Shown here in pieces: positions 1 to 9,045 of a stretch of DNA of 64,000 nt. The stretch is from Tenacibaculum soleae (GTDB lineage Bacteria; Bacteroidota; Bacteroidia; Flavobacteriales; Flavobacteriaceae), in the NCBI RefSeq assembly GCF_001693415.1, contig NZ_MAKX01000001.1, positions 186,300 through 250,299 of the forward strand, given 5' to 3'. Numbering within the stretch: position 1 is the first letter of the stretch; each line of letters opens with the position of its first letter. The notes beneath the pieces were generated by a model. The model ran no database searches. It had not been told where the DNA came from and saw only the letters and a list, made by a program, of their open reading frames with translations. Made by a program: the position numbers and the translations under genes.

Positions 1-1224
1 TTCGATATGCTCATTTAAAAAATCTAACGGAGTATTTGGCACCTCAACAATATGTTCATTATCATATTCACCTGGTTTACGTGCATCAAACACCTTTGCT
101 TTATTATTTAAAGCCTCTTCTAAATCATTCGCTGAAACTGAACGTAAAGTATCTATTTCTTTACCTGATGCTTTCCAAGATTCAAAACTACCTTCTAAAT
201 ACCCTAAAACATTATCAAATCCAACGCGAGATAGGCGCGTTATTGCTGTTTCTTCTTCTCCTTTTGATGTTACTAATAAAATCGGCTGAGTTACCTCTTT
301 TATTAAAGCTCCAACCCAAGGAGCAAATGTACCCCTCAAACCAATAAAAATAGATTGTGGTATAAATCCTTTTACAAATTCAAATTGATGACGTACATCT
401 AAAATAATTGCGTCTGTTGTATTGGCTACTTTTTCAAAATCTGAAACCGATAACGCTTTTGCACCTTTTTTTATAACCTCATCGATAGATTGATATCCTT
501 CCTTATTCATTTTTACATTTAAAGGAAAATACGCTGGTGGTGGCAACAACCCGTCTGTAACTTCTTTTACAAACTCTTCTTTAGTCATATTTGCTCGTAA
601 AGCATAGTTTGTTTTCTTTTGATCACCAATAGTACCAACTGTTTCTTTACTCAGGTTTTTTCCGCAAGCGGATCCTGCTCCGTGCGCTGGATATACAATT
701 ACATCATCTGCTAAAGTCATAATTTTAGTACGTAAACTATCGTATAAAAAACCTGCTAAATCATCCTGTGTTAAATCTCCTTTTTGCGCTAAATCTGGAC
801 GCCCGACATCCCCTAAAAATAAAGTATCTCCACTAAACAACGCATGATCTTTTCCATTTTCATCTTTTAACAAATACGATGTACTTTCCATGGTATGACC
901 AGGAGTATGCAATGCGGTTATTGTTATTTTACCTAACTTAAAAACCTCTCCGTCTGTTGCTGTATGTGCTTTATAGTTCGTTTTTGCTGTTGGACCGTAC
1001 ACTATTGTAGCACCAGTTTTTTCGGCTAAGGTTACGTGTCCACTTACAAAATCAGCATGAAAATGGGTTTCAAAAATATATTTAATATTTCCTGTATCCT
1101 TTGTTGCTTTTTCTATGTATGCTTGTACTTCTCGCAACGGATCGATAATTGCGACCTCACCATCACTTTCTATATAATAAGCTCCTTGTGCTAAACAACC
1201 TGTATAAATTTGCTCTATTTTCAT
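1..1224 (-). CDS. MBL-fold metallo-hydrolase with rhodanese domains (persulfide dioxygenase-like), 3' end outside window
   Basis: The reading frame starts at an ATG at 1224-1222 and stays open to the left edge, so 408 codons are visible and the C-terminus is missing. The N-terminal half is a metallo-beta-lactamase fold with the metal motif THFHADF near residues 53-59 and downstream GHT and SGDT motifs. A first rhodanese domain follows at about residues 265-360, and a second one begins near residue 375. In the family such fusions act as persulfide dioxygenases or glyoxalase II-like hydrolases in sulfide oxidation. The first rhodanese loop reads LLVTSKGEEE and has no cysteine at the usual active-site position, so that domain is probably structural. 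The gene is 8 bases after a SulP transporter on the same strand, which fits sulfur metabolism. The exact substrate is inference. Confidence 0.85.
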   Translation of the reverse strand, partial: MKIEQIYTGCLAQGAYYIESDGEVAIIDPLREVQAYIEKATKDTGNIKYIFETHFHADFVSGHVTLAEKTGATIVYGPTAKTNYKAHTATDGEVFKLGKITITALHTPGHTMESTSYLLKDENGKDHALFSGDTLFLGDVGRPDLAQKGDLTQDDLAGFLYDSLRTKIMTLADDVIVYPAHGAGSACGKNLSKETVGTIGDQKKTNYALRANMTKEEFVKEVTDGLLPPPAYFPLNVKMNKEGYQSIDEVIKKGAKALSVSDFEKVANTTDAIILDVRHQFEFVKGFIPQSIFIGLRGTFAPWVGALIKEVTQPILLVTSKGEEETAITRLSRVGFDNVLGYLEGSFESWKASGKEIDTLRSVSANDLEEALNNKAKVFDARKPGEYDNEHIVEVPNTPLDFLNEHIE

Positions 1225-1232
1225 AATATTAA

Positions 1233-2960
1233 TTATTCATACGCTTGATGTATATACTGTGCGTATTTTTTTTGATTTTGATTATCTCCTGTTTTAAAAA
1301 AATTTACAGCGCCATTGGCACGCATAAAAAAATGATTTATACTTACCACATCTAAGACTCCTCCTTTAAAAAAATCGTCTCTTACGGGGCCTTTTACTCC
1401 TGCAAAATAAAATTCTATATTTCTTTTATTATAGTACTTAATACGTTCTTTAAGCATCTCTACTCCTGTACTATCAACTCTGTTAATACTTTCTGCATCT
1501 AATACAATTAACTTTAAATTTTCTCCCTTTTTTGCTGTCATCTCCTCTAACTTTTCTCTAAAATAATTTGAATTAGCATAAAAAATTTGTGCGTCAAAAC
1601 GAAACACTAGAATATCTTCATCTGTAATTACTTCTTTAAACCTGTTTTTGTTTCTGTAAAAATCAGAATTTGGTACTTTCCCTAATTCTACCACATAAGG
1701 TCTAGAGGTTCTGAAAATCAAAACAATTAATGATAATCCTACTCCGATTAATATTCCGTGCTCTATCCCAAAAAAAATTGTTGAAAAAAAAGTTGCCACT
1801 AGCAGCCAGAAATCTAAATTATTAGCTTTCCATAATCTTTTTGCTTCTTTTATATTTATTAAATTAAATACTGCAACAATGATAATAGCCGCTAATATTG
1901 TTTTAGGTAAGTGATAAAATATAGGTGTCAAAAAGAGTAAAGTAATTACAACCATAATCACAGACACTATTGCTGCAACTCCTGTTTTGGCTCCTGCTTC
2001 TTCATTTATTGCCGAACGAGAAAAACTAGAGGTTGATGGATATGATTGAAATAACGAACCTACGATATTACTTAATCCTAAGGCTACTAATTCTTGATTA
2101 GGTCTAATTCTGTATTCATCTTGCTTTGCTTCTAATGTTTTTCCTATTGATATAATTTCTAGATATCCAACCATTACCAAAGTTGCTGCTATTGGAAACA
2201 ATTCTCTAATTAAAGCAACATCAATAATAGGAATGCTAAATTTTGGCAATCCAGAAGGAATTTCTTTTACGATAGCAACATCAATAAAATGATTTTCAAA
2301 AAACCGAAGTGTTACTATTCCTAGCGCAACAACTATTAATGCATTGGGTATTTTTTTACTTATTTTTCTACAAAACATAATTATAATACAAGCTACAACT
2401 CCTATAATTGTGGTGTTTTTATTAAAATAGTTTACCCTATTCATAATATCTTCAATAAGAATATGTACTTGATCGCTTTGCAAAAAATCGACGCCAAGTA
2501 AATTACGAAACTGATTTAACCCAATAATAAGTGCTACTGCTGATGTAAATCCAATAATTACCGGTCTTGATAAAAAATTTACAATAAAACCTAAACGAAA
2601 TACCCCCATTAAAAACTGAATACTTCCTACCATTAGCGCTAATAAAATGGCTATAGCAATATAACTTTCAGACCCCATTAAAGCTAATGTAGAAACACCT
2701 GTTGCTACTATTAAAGAATCCATTGCCACAGGCCCAACTGCTACTTGCCGTGACGATCCAAAAATTGCATACATTAATTGAGGCACTAGTGCTGCATACA
2801 AACCATAAATAGGCGGTAAACCTGCAATTAAGGCATAGGCAATTCCTTGCGGAATTAACACCGTTGCTACAGTTACACCAGCTACAACATCACCTTTAAA
2901 CTGTGATTTTTTGTAGTTTGGTAACCACGTTAATATTGGTATGAGTTTTTTTAAATTCAT
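1233..2960 (-). CDS. SulP family inorganic anion transporter with STAS domain
   Basis: This 575-residue protein has the SulP layout: about 10-14 hydrophobic segments up to residue 415, then a cytoplasmic STAS domain over roughly the last 130 residues. The N-terminal signature (GVTVATVLIPQGIAYALIAG) is typical of sulfate permease-like proteins, and the STAS domain has the conserved DSTG loop (RVDSTGVEML). Members move sulfate, bicarbonate or other anions across the inner membrane, and the sequence alone does not show which. It is 13 bases downstream of the 437-residue membrane protein and 8 bases upstream of the MBL/rhodanese gene, so the three are probably co-transcribed. The sulfur-linked neighbour makes sulfate or sulfite a reasonable guess. 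A carbonic anhydrase neighbour, which would suggest bicarbonate, is absent. Confidence 0.9.
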   Translation of the reverse strand: MNLKKLIPILTWLPNYKKSQFKGDVVAGVTVATVLIPQGIAYALIAGLPPIYGLYAALVPQLMYAIFGSSRQVAVGPVAMDSLIVATGVSTLALMGSESYIAIAILLALMVGSIQFLMGVFRLGFIVNFLSRPVIIGFTSAVALIIGLNQFRNLLGVDFLQSDQVHILIEDIMNRVNYFNKNTTIIGVVACIIIMFCRKISKKIPNALIVVALGIVTLRFFENHFIDVAIVKEIPSGLPKFSIPIIDVALIRELFPIAATLVMVGYLEIISIGKTLEAKQDEYRIRPNQELVALGLSNIVGSLFQSYPSTSSFSRSAINEEAGAKTGVAAIVSVIMVVITLLFLTPIFYHLPKTILAAIIIVAVFNLINIKEAKRLWKANNLDFWLLVATFFSTIFFGIEHGILIGVGLSLIVLIFRTSRPYVVELGKVPNSDFYRNKNRFKEVITDEDILVFRFDAQIFYANSNYFREKLEEMTAKKGENLKLIVLDAESINRVDSTGVEMLKERIKYYNKRNIEFYFAGVKGPVRDDFFKGGVLDVVSINHFFMRANGAVNFFKTGDNQNQKKYAQYIHQAYE

Positions 2961-2973
2961 TTAAAATACTCGC

Positions 2974-4287
2974 TTAGTTATTTTTTATAAAATAAAATGG
3001 AATTTTCCATTTTAATGTTTCATTATCTTCAAACTTTTTTCTTACCTCTATATTATGCATTCCTTTTTTTAGGTTTGAAATGTCTAAATAAGAAACTACC
3101 CCAGCTTGCTTGGTTCTTGAATGCCCATTATGCCTTAAAAAATCTACAGGTACTTTTTTATCGTCTATATAAATATGATAGTACTTTTGATAACAATTTA
3201 AAGCATAAATATTTTTAGCTTCTCTTTGTAATTCTAGTGAGTTTTCAATTTCTTTTTCAAAACGATTACATAATCTTGTTTGAAAAGTTTTTTCGTAGCT
3301 ATAAACTGGAATAAATATTTTTAACACATTTGACTCAATTTTATCCGATTCTATTTCTGGTGTTAATAAAAATGTATTCGTTTTATTTTCAGCTTTATAA
3401 AAACTCGCATGTACTTTTGTAACGTTAAAATATTTTTCATGTCCTACTAAGTAAAATATATTCGTTTTTATTATTTGGTTTCCAAATAGAAACATACCTG
3501 CAAACAAAAAAGATATTACAAGATATATTAATGATTTTTTCTTTTTAAAGTTAGACCCAAAAATCATTGTTATTTGTAAGATCGATTTATATAATGGTCC
3601 GTAAGTTACCATTGATGCAAATTTATTTACTTTAAATGCAATCGTTTGCAGTTTCTCTTTTTCTCGGTTATTTTTTAAATTTGAGATAAAAGTAACAATC
3701 ATCTGTAAAAATATAAGTACACCAATAAACCCAACTGGTATTAATAGGATATAAGTAGGTAAATATTTTGACAACAAATTAAAAACAAGTAGATAAACAC
3801 TTGTAGATAAAGACATATAGGCATAGATAAATAACAATGTGAATGCAGCTGAAAAAATTACACTACACAATTCATCTGTTTTTTGAATAGAGTCTTTTAA
3901 TTTAGGTAATATGCTTAATATTTTTTTTGTGTAAATTTTAGAATACACACTATCTTCAATACTATAATCTGGAAAAACTGAATTTAACCCCACTAAACCA
4001 ATCCAATAAGCTCTTAAAAAAAAATGTATTACAAACATTGCCGTTAACATACTTACAGCTAAAAGACCGAAAGTTATAATAAAATACCCTATAAAATATT
4101 GATTAGGATTCAATACATCTATAAAAAAATTGGTTGCCCAATTAACAATATCAAATAATTTAAAGGTTCCAAAAATAGCGATTGCAGAAACCAAGAGCTC
4201 TGCCTCCCAACTCTCTTCTTTTAACCTTTGTATCCAGCCACCTGAAGTTGGTTTTAAAATATTTTTTTTCTTTTTTTCAGCTGCCAT
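2974..4287 (-). CDS. uncharacterised multi-pass membrane protein
   Basis: I do not recognise a named family for this 437-residue protein. A short basic N-terminus (MAAEKKKKN) is followed by hydrophobic segments at about residues 31-57, 63-92, 142-170, 177-205 and 252-272, then a hydrophilic C-terminal part of about 160 residues that is probably a soluble domain. It sits 10 bases after ruvB and 13 bases before the SulP gene on the same strand, so it is part of that operon. The soluble tail would lie on one face of the inner membrane. No catalytic motif is visible. The call rests on length, the single convincing reading frame and its close packing between recognisable genes. Confidence 0.8.
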   Translation of the reverse strand: MAAEKKKKNILKPTSGGWIQRLKEESWEAELLVSAIAIFGTFKLFDIVNWATNFFIDVLNPNQYFIGYFIITFGLLAVSMLTAMFVIHFFLRAYWIGLVGLNSVFPDYSIEDSVYSKIYTKKILSILPKLKDSIQKTDELCSVIFSAAFTLLFIYAYMSLSTSVYLLVFNLLSKYLPTYILLIPVGFIGVLIFLQMIVTFISNLKNNREKEKLQTIAFKVNKFASMVTYGPLYKSILQITMIFGSNFKKKKSLIYLVISFLFAGMFLFGNQIIKTNIFYLVGHEKYFNVTKVHASFYKAENKTNTFLLTPEIESDKIESNVLKIFIPVYSYEKTFQTRLCNRFEKEIENSLELQREAKNIYALNCYQKYYHIYIDDKKVPVDFLRHNGHSRTKQAGVVSYLDISNLKKGMHNIEVRKKFEDNETLKWKIPFYFIKNN

Positions 4288-4297
4288 TTATTATTTA

Positions 4298-5320
4298 TTA
4301 AAAAAGCTCTCCTTGATTTTTTTCTTTTACCCTTCCTAAATGTTTATAGGCTAAATCTGTTACTTCTCTTCCGCGTGGGGTACGCATTATAAACCCTTGT
4401 TGAATTAAAAAAGGTTCATACACTTCTTCAATCGTTTCTGTATTTTCACTAACTGCTGTTGCAATGGTGCTTATTCCTACGGGACCTCCTTTAAATTTAT
4501 CGATAATAGTGGCTAATATTTTATTATCCATTTCATCTAAACCATGAGCATCAACATTTAATGCCTTTAAAGCATATTTTGCAATTTCAATTGTAATACT
4601 CCCATTTCCTTTTATTTGGGCAAAATCTCGTACTCTTCGTAATAATGCATTGGCAATACGAGGTGTACCTCTACTTCTACCAGCTATTTCAATAGCTCCT
4701 TCCATAGATATTGGCACTCCTAAAATATGTGAACTTCGTTGAATAATTGTTGTTAATAGTTCTGTTGAATAATAATGTAAGCGACTACTGATTCCAAAAC
4801 GTGCTCGCATTGGCGCTGTTAACAATCCTGAACGAGTTGTTGCTCCGATTAGAGTAAAAGGCTCTAAATTAATTTGAACCGTACGTGCATTTGGCCCAGA
4901 CTCAATCATAATATCGATCTTATAATCTTCCATTGCTGAGTATAAATACTCTTCTACAATAGGGCTTAATCGATGAATTTCATCAATAAATAATACATCA
5001 CGTTCATCAAGATTTGTTAGTAAGCCTGCTAAGTCTCCTGGTTTATCTAAAACCGGCCCTGAGGTTACTTTTATACCGACTCCTAATTCGTTTGCTAAAA
5101 TATGTGCTAGGGTGGTTTTACCTAATCCTGGAGGACCGTGAAATAATGTATGATCTAACGCTTCATCTCGTTGGTTAGCTGCTTCTACAAATATTTTTAA
5201 GTTTTCAATTGCTTGGTCTTGTCCTGAAAAATCATCAAAAGATAATGGACGTAGTTTTTTTTCTACATCGAGTTCTTCAGTTGAAAAATTGGTGTTTTCA
5301 GGGTTTAAATTTTCATTCAT
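4298..5320 (-). CDS. ruvB: Holliday junction branch migration helicase RuvB
   Basis: RuvB is the hexameric ATPase that drives RuvA-bound Holliday junctions during recombination repair. The 340-residue protein has the usual length and order: Walker A ([12 protein letters not shown], near residues 61-72), Walker B ([11 protein letters not shown], near 108-118), sensor 1 (GATTRSGLL), the arginine-rich [10 protein letters not shown] segment, and the C-terminal winged helix ending in [16 protein letters not shown]. The start ATG at 5320 is preceded by a TATATTTG promoter-like box at 5335-5328, leaving only 7 bases between. ruvA and ruvC are not in the window. It is the first gene of a minus-strand operon that continues into three unrelated membrane and sulfur genes. 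Confidence 0.98.
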   Translation of the reverse strand: MNENLNPENTNFSTEELDVEKKLRPLSFDDFSGQDQAIENLKIFVEAANQRDEALDHTLFHGPPGLGKTTLAHILANELGVGIKVTSGPVLDKPGDLAGLLTNLDERDVLFIDEIHRLSPIVEEYLYSAMEDYKIDIMIESGPNARTVQINLEPFTLIGATTRSGLLTAPMRARFGISSRLHYYSTELLTTIIQRSSHILGVPISMEGAIEIAGRSRGTPRIANALLRRVRDFAQIKGNGSITIEIAKYALKALNVDAHGLDEMDNKILATIIDKFKGGPVGISTIATAVSENTETIEEVYEPFLIQQGFIMRTPRGREVTDLAYKHLGRVKEKNQGELF

Positions 5321-5327
5321 ATTGGCA

Positions 5328-5335
5328 CAAATATA
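5328..5335 (-). promoter_or_regulatory. -7 promoter box of ruvB operon
   Basis: On the minus strand this reads TATATTTG, a full match to the Bacteroidota -7 consensus TAnnTTTG. It ends 7 bases before the ruvB ATG. I could not find a clear TTTG -33 element at the right distance, so the match is half of a promoter only. Confidence 0.4.
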
Positions 5336-5425
5336 CTTGAAATATAATGGTTGGTTTGTAATAATTGTTACGTAACAATATTAGTAATGCTAAGATACAT
5401 ATTACTAAATAAAGGTATCAAACAA

Positions 5426-5456
5426 AAAACCTGAAACAAAAAATGCTTCAGGTTTT
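5426..5456 (-). terminator. intrinsic terminator after the DUF4197 gene
   Basis: Two 10-base arms, AAAACCTGAA and TTCAGGTTTT, flank an 11-base loop, and the transcript of the minus strand would end in a U-rich run. It lies 23 bases beyond the stop codon of the DUF4197 gene and before ruvB. Confidence 0.75.
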
Positions 5457-5479
5457 ATTTATTTTATAGTATGTTATGC

Positions 5480-6187
5480 TTACTTTTTATCTTGTAAAGC
5501 AAACACTTGTCGTAACAAAGCAGTATCACGTAAACCTACTTTTTCGCGAATTCCTTTTTCTTCAACAGCAATCATTGTAAAAACTCCTTTTAAGGCTTCA
5601 GCTGCTACATAATCTGTTAAATCTGGATTTACCTTATTTACAAATGGAATACTATTGTATTTATTTATTAAATTATTCCAAATTTTATCAGCCCCTACCT
5701 TACCAAAAGATTTTTTTATTACAGGGTTAAATTGATTATATAGTGCTGTATTTGTTTTTCCTTTTAAGTAAGAAGTTGCTGCGTTTTTATCTCCTAATAA
5801 AATATTTTTTGCATCGTTAAAACTTATTTCTTTAACTGCGTTTACAAAAATTGGCGTAGCTGTTTTTACAGCATCTTCTGCTGTTCTGTTAATTGCTTTT
5901 AATCCTTCATCAGCTAAATTACTTAAACCTATTTTTCGTAAGCCTTTATCTACTGCCTGTAATTCTTTCGGCAAAATAATCTTTACCAATTCATTACGAT
6001 AAAAACCGTCTTTTGCTGTTAATTTAGATACTTGATGTTGAATTCCTTTATCTAACGCTTGTCTTAAACCATTACCTATTTGTTCTTGAGATAAAACACC
6101 TCCTGTTGGTAATTGCTTTACAACTTTTTGCAGTTCAGCGCATCCTGTTAATAGAACAATGAATGCTAGTGCTATAATTTTTTTCAT
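5480..6187 (-). CDS. DUF4197 family lipoprotein
   Basis: The 235-residue product starts with a lipoprotein signal peptide (MKKIIALAFIVLLTGCAEL, lipobox LTGC), so it should be lipidated on Cys16 and exported. The remainder is soluble and alpha-helical and matches what I know of the DUF4197 family: an N-terminal segment with GLRQALDKGI, a middle with NDAKNILLG and a C-terminal part ending in ALKGVFTMIAVEEKGIR. The family has no established function. A terminator follows the gene. The small DUF5522 gene lies 56 bases upstream on the same strand and may share its transcript. Confidence 0.85.
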   Translation of the reverse strand: MKKIIALAFIVLLTGCAELQKVVKQLPTGGVLSQEQIGNGLRQALDKGIQHQVSKLTAKDGFYRNELVKIILPKELQAVDKGLRKIGLSNLADEGLKAINRTAEDAVKTATPIFVNAVKEISFNDAKNILLGDKNAATSYLKGKTNTALYNQFNPVIKKSFGKVGADKIWNNLINKYNSIPFVNKVNPDLTDYVAAEALKGVFTMIAVEEKGIREKVGLRDTALLRQVFALQDKK

Positions 6188-6243
6188 TTTTATTTAATTT
6201 TTATACTCTATTTATTAGAAACAGTTATTTAATAATTGTCACA

Positions 6244-6408
6244 CTATTTAAAACTATCTGTTTTTTTATCATAACCATACGGACAATGTTTACAGCCATT
6301 TTTACAACAATAACCGCGTCTTAAATGATACGACTCTTTAAAAACTCGATATCCATCTTCATTTACATAATACTCATCTGGAGTAGCTTTTAAAATTTTA
6401 TTTATCAT
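6244..6408 (-). CDS. small DUF5522 protein, cysteine-rich
   Basis: A 54-codon frame runs from ATG at 6408-6406 to TAG at 6246-6244. Translation gives a protein with the cluster CCKNGCKHCPYGYD near residues 34-47, which is the signature of the short DUF5522 family found widely in Bacteroidota. The four or five cysteines suggest metal binding, probably zinc, but this is inference. It lies between a long terminator (6426-6476) and the DUF4197 gene, so it may head a two-gene transcript. Confidence 0.85.
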   Translation of the reverse strand: MINKILKATPDEYYVNEDGYRVFKESYHLRRGYCCKNGCKHCPYGYDKKTDSFK

Positions 6409-6425
6409 ATTACAAATATCAAAAA

Positions 6426-6476
6426 AAAAGCAACATTAAATCAAATTTTAATCACTTTTGATTTAATGTTGCTTTT
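6426..6476 (-). terminator. long-stem terminator after DUF4136 gene
   Basis: A near-perfect 20-base inverted repeat (arms at 6426-6445 and 6457-6476, containing AAGCAACATTAAATC and its complement) ends in a T-run on both strands. It follows the DUF4136 stop codon at 6497 and separates it from the DUF5522 gene. Confidence 0.8.
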
Positions 6477-6496
6477 ATCTTTATTGAAAATTTATT

Positions 6497-7024
6497 TTAC
6501 TTATTAATACCTACCGGATATTTAGCCATTATTTTATTTACAAACTCTTTAACTCGCGCTTCCTTTTTTTCAACACTACTTATACTTAATGCTCCAGTAC
6601 CAATACCTTGCCAAACCAACTCTTTTCTTTTAGCATCTAGCAAATCTATAAACAATGTACCTTCTGTATGTTGTGTTACTGTTAATGTACTTGGGTTATA
6701 ATACCAAGGATACCAATAATCATTAAAACGATTGTCATTGATATTTATTTTTTCGCGCGATTTTGTAAACAAACTTACTAAAACATCTGGATTTGCCGAT
6801 TTTTGCATTCCTTTAGCAATCAATTCTGCCTCTACCGCTCTCATAATTCTTTTTTTATCAAGGTCTGAAATTGGTGCTTTATCAATTCCTTTTTTATAAA
6901 AAGCAAAGGTTTTATATTGATTAAAATCAACCTGTGTGTCATAATCTGTAGTTACTCTAACCGAGCTACATGATGAAATTATAAAAGCAATAACTGGTAA
7001 TAAAAGTAGTTTTGATATTTTCAT
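6497..7024 (-). CDS. DUF4136 domain lipoprotein
   Basis: The 175-residue product begins with MKISKLLLLPVIAFIISSCSS, a lipoprotein signal with Cys at 19. The mature part has the DUF4136 features: an early DYDTQVDFNQYKTFAFY segment, a central tryptophan/tyrosine-rich stretch (YWYPWYYNP) and the strand GTLFIDLLDAKRKELVWQG. DUF4136 proteins are periplasmic or outer-membrane lipoproteins of unknown function. The start codon is 12 bases after the hutU stop on the same strand, so it may be read through from the hut operon. A strong terminator follows. Confidence 0.88.
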   Translation of the reverse strand: MKISKLLLLPVIAFIISSCSSVRVTTDYDTQVDFNQYKTFAFYKKGIDKAPISDLDKKRIMRAVEAELIAKGMQKSANPDVLVSLFTKSREKININDNRFNDYWYPWYYNPSTLTVTQHTEGTLFIDLLDAKRKELVWQGIGTGALSISSVEKKEARVKEFVNKIMAKYPVGINK

Positions 7025-7036
7025 TTTCTTAAGATT

Positions 7037-9034
7037 TTACATATTTTCTAATAATACATCATTTACTAAATTAGGAATTGTAACGGTTAATTTTTTCTCA
7101 ACCTTCATGGCTCTTTTCACTGTAAAAACAGCTTCTTCGTTTCTTGCCCAACTTCTTCTTGCTATTCCGTTATTAACATCCCAAAAAAGCATTGATTTTA
7201 AGCGTCTTGATGCGTCTTTAGAACCATCAAGAAGCATGCCAAATCCACCATTAATAACTTCTCCCCAACCTACTCCACCTCCGTTGTGAATAGAAACCCA
7301 AGTAGCTCCTCTAAAACTATCTCCAATTACATTTTGTATTGCCATATCAGCTGTATAACGAGAACCATCATAAATATTAGAAGTTTCACGGTAAGGAGAA
7401 TCAGTACCAGAAACATCATGATGATCACGACCTAATACAACATTTCCTATTTTACCTTTCTTAATCGCTTTATTAAAAGCCTCTGCTATTTTCGTACGTC
7501 CTTCTGCATCTGCATATAAAATACGTGCTTGAGAACCTACTACCAGTTTATTTTCTTGTGCTCCTTTAATCCACTGAATATTATCAGCCATTTGTTGCTG
7601 AATTTCTTCTGGTGAATTCTTTTTTATCTTTTCTAAAACTTTACATGCAATTGCATCTGTTTTTGCTAAATCTTCTGGATTACCCGAAGTACACACCCAA
7701 CGAAATGGTCCAAAACCATAATCGAAACACATTGGCCCCATAATATCTTGTACATAAGATGGATATTTAAACTCTCTTCCAATTGTTGGATTTTCAGCCA
7801 TTACATCTGCCCCTGCTCTACTTGCTTCTAGTAAAAAAGCGTTTCCGTAATCAAAGAAATAAGTTCCCTTAGCTGTATGTTTATTAATCGCTTTTGCATG
7901 ACGACGTAATGTTTCTTGCACTTTTTCTTTAAACAACTCAGGCTCATTTGCCATCATTTCATTGGCATCATCAAATGAAATATCTGCTGGATAATAACCT
8001 CCTGCCCAAGGATTGTGTAATGATGTTTGATCTGAACCTAAATCTACATGAACATTTGCTTCATCAAACTTTTCCCAAACATCAACAATATTACCTAAGT
8101 AAGCTAGTGATACTGTTTCTTTACTCTCTTTTGCTTTCTCTACTCTTGCTACTAATATATCTAAATCAGTAATTTTTTCATCAATCCAACCTTGATCTAA
8201 GCGTAATTGCGTAATTTTTGGATTTACCTCAGCACAAACCGTAATACAACCAGCAATGTTACCAGCTTTTGGTTGTGCTCCACTCATTCCACCTAAACCT
8301 GCAGTAACAAATAAGTTTCCTTTTGGCTCTTTATTTATTTTTCTAAATCCGTTTAAAACGGTTATTGTTGTTCCGTGTACAATTCCTTGTGGGCCAATAT
8401 ACATGTAACTACCAGCAGTCATTTGCCCGTATTGAGAAACTCCTAAAGCATTAAACTTCTCTAAATCATCTGGCTTAGAGTAATTAGGAATTACCATTCC
8501 GTTTGTAACCACAACTCTTGGCGCATCTTTATGTGATGGAAATAATCCCATCGGATGACCAGAGTACATGGTTAATGTTTGCTTATCTGTCATTTTAGAC
8601 AAGTACTGCATCGTTAATAAATACTGTGCCCAATTAGAAAAAACAGCCCCATTACCACCATAAGTAATTAATTCATGTGGGTGTTGCGCAACTGCATAAT
8701 CTAAATTATTCTGAATCATTAACATGATTGATTTCGCTTGTTCACATTTACCTGGATATTCTTTAATATCTCTAGCATGCATTTTATAAGTAGGGCGAAA
8801 ACGGTACATATAAATTCGACCGTATTGTTCTAATTCATCAGCAAATTCAGGTAATAAAACTTCGTGATGTTTTTTATCAAAATATCGTAAAGCATTTCTT
8901 AAAGCTAACTTTTTTTCTTCTGCAGTTAGAATTTCTTTACGTTTTGGTGCTCTATTTATTGAAGAATCGTAAACTGGCATTTCAGGTAATTCATTTGGAA
9001 TACCTTGTTTAATCTGTTTTTTAAATGACATCAT
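7037..9034 (-). CDS. hutU: urocanate hydratase HutU, long form
   Basis: HutU converts urocanate to imidazolonepropionate, the second step of histidine degradation, with NAD+ as tightly bound electrophile. At 665 residues it is about 100 longer than the classical bacterial enzyme of roughly 555 residues and close in size to the animal enzyme. Recognisable stretches are TYGGNGAVFSNW, YSGHPMGLFPSH, GSYMYIGPQGIVHGT, the NAD-binding glycine loop GLGGMSGAQPKAG and GRDHHDVSGTDSPYRET near the C-terminus. It starts 11 bases after the hutH stop, so hutH-hutU form an operon. hutI and hutG are not in the window. The second Met (MSFKK) is an equally good start. Confidence 0.96.
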   Translation of the reverse strand: MMSFKKQIKQGIPNELPEMPVYDSSINRAPKRKEILTAEEKKLALRNALRYFDKKHHEVLLPEFADELEQYGRIYMYRFRPTYKMHARDIKEYPGKCEQAKSIMLMIQNNLDYAVAQHPHELITYGGNGAVFSNWAQYLLTMQYLSKMTDKQTLTMYSGHPMGLFPSHKDAPRVVVTNGMVIPNYSKPDDLEKFNALGVSQYGQMTAGSYMYIGPQGIVHGTTITVLNGFRKINKEPKGNLFVTAGLGGMSGAQPKAGNIAGCITVCAEVNPKITQLRLDQGWIDEKITDLDILVARVEKAKESKETVSLAYLGNIVDVWEKFDEANVHVDLGSDQTSLHNPWAGGYYPADISFDDANEMMANEPELFKEKVQETLRRHAKAINKHTAKGTYFFDYGNAFLLEASRAGADVMAENPTIGREFKYPSYVQDIMGPMCFDYGFGPFRWVCTSGNPEDLAKTDAIACKVLEKIKKNSPEEIQQQMADNIQWIKGAQENKLVVGSQARILYADAEGRTKIAEAFNKAIKKGKIGNVVLGRDHHDVSGTDSPYRETSNIYDGSRYTADMAIQNVIGDSFRGATWVSIHNGGGVGWGEVINGGFGMLLDGSKDASRRLKSMLFWDVNNGIARRSWARNEEAVFTVKRAMKVEKKLTVTIPNLVNDVLLENM

Positions 9035-9045
9035 AATTTCTTTTT

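Noticed and set aside
36..347. A 103-codon plus-strand frame at the left edge
   Set aside because: It is the mirror frame of the MBL/rhodanese gene and is a Leu-rich shadow without family features.
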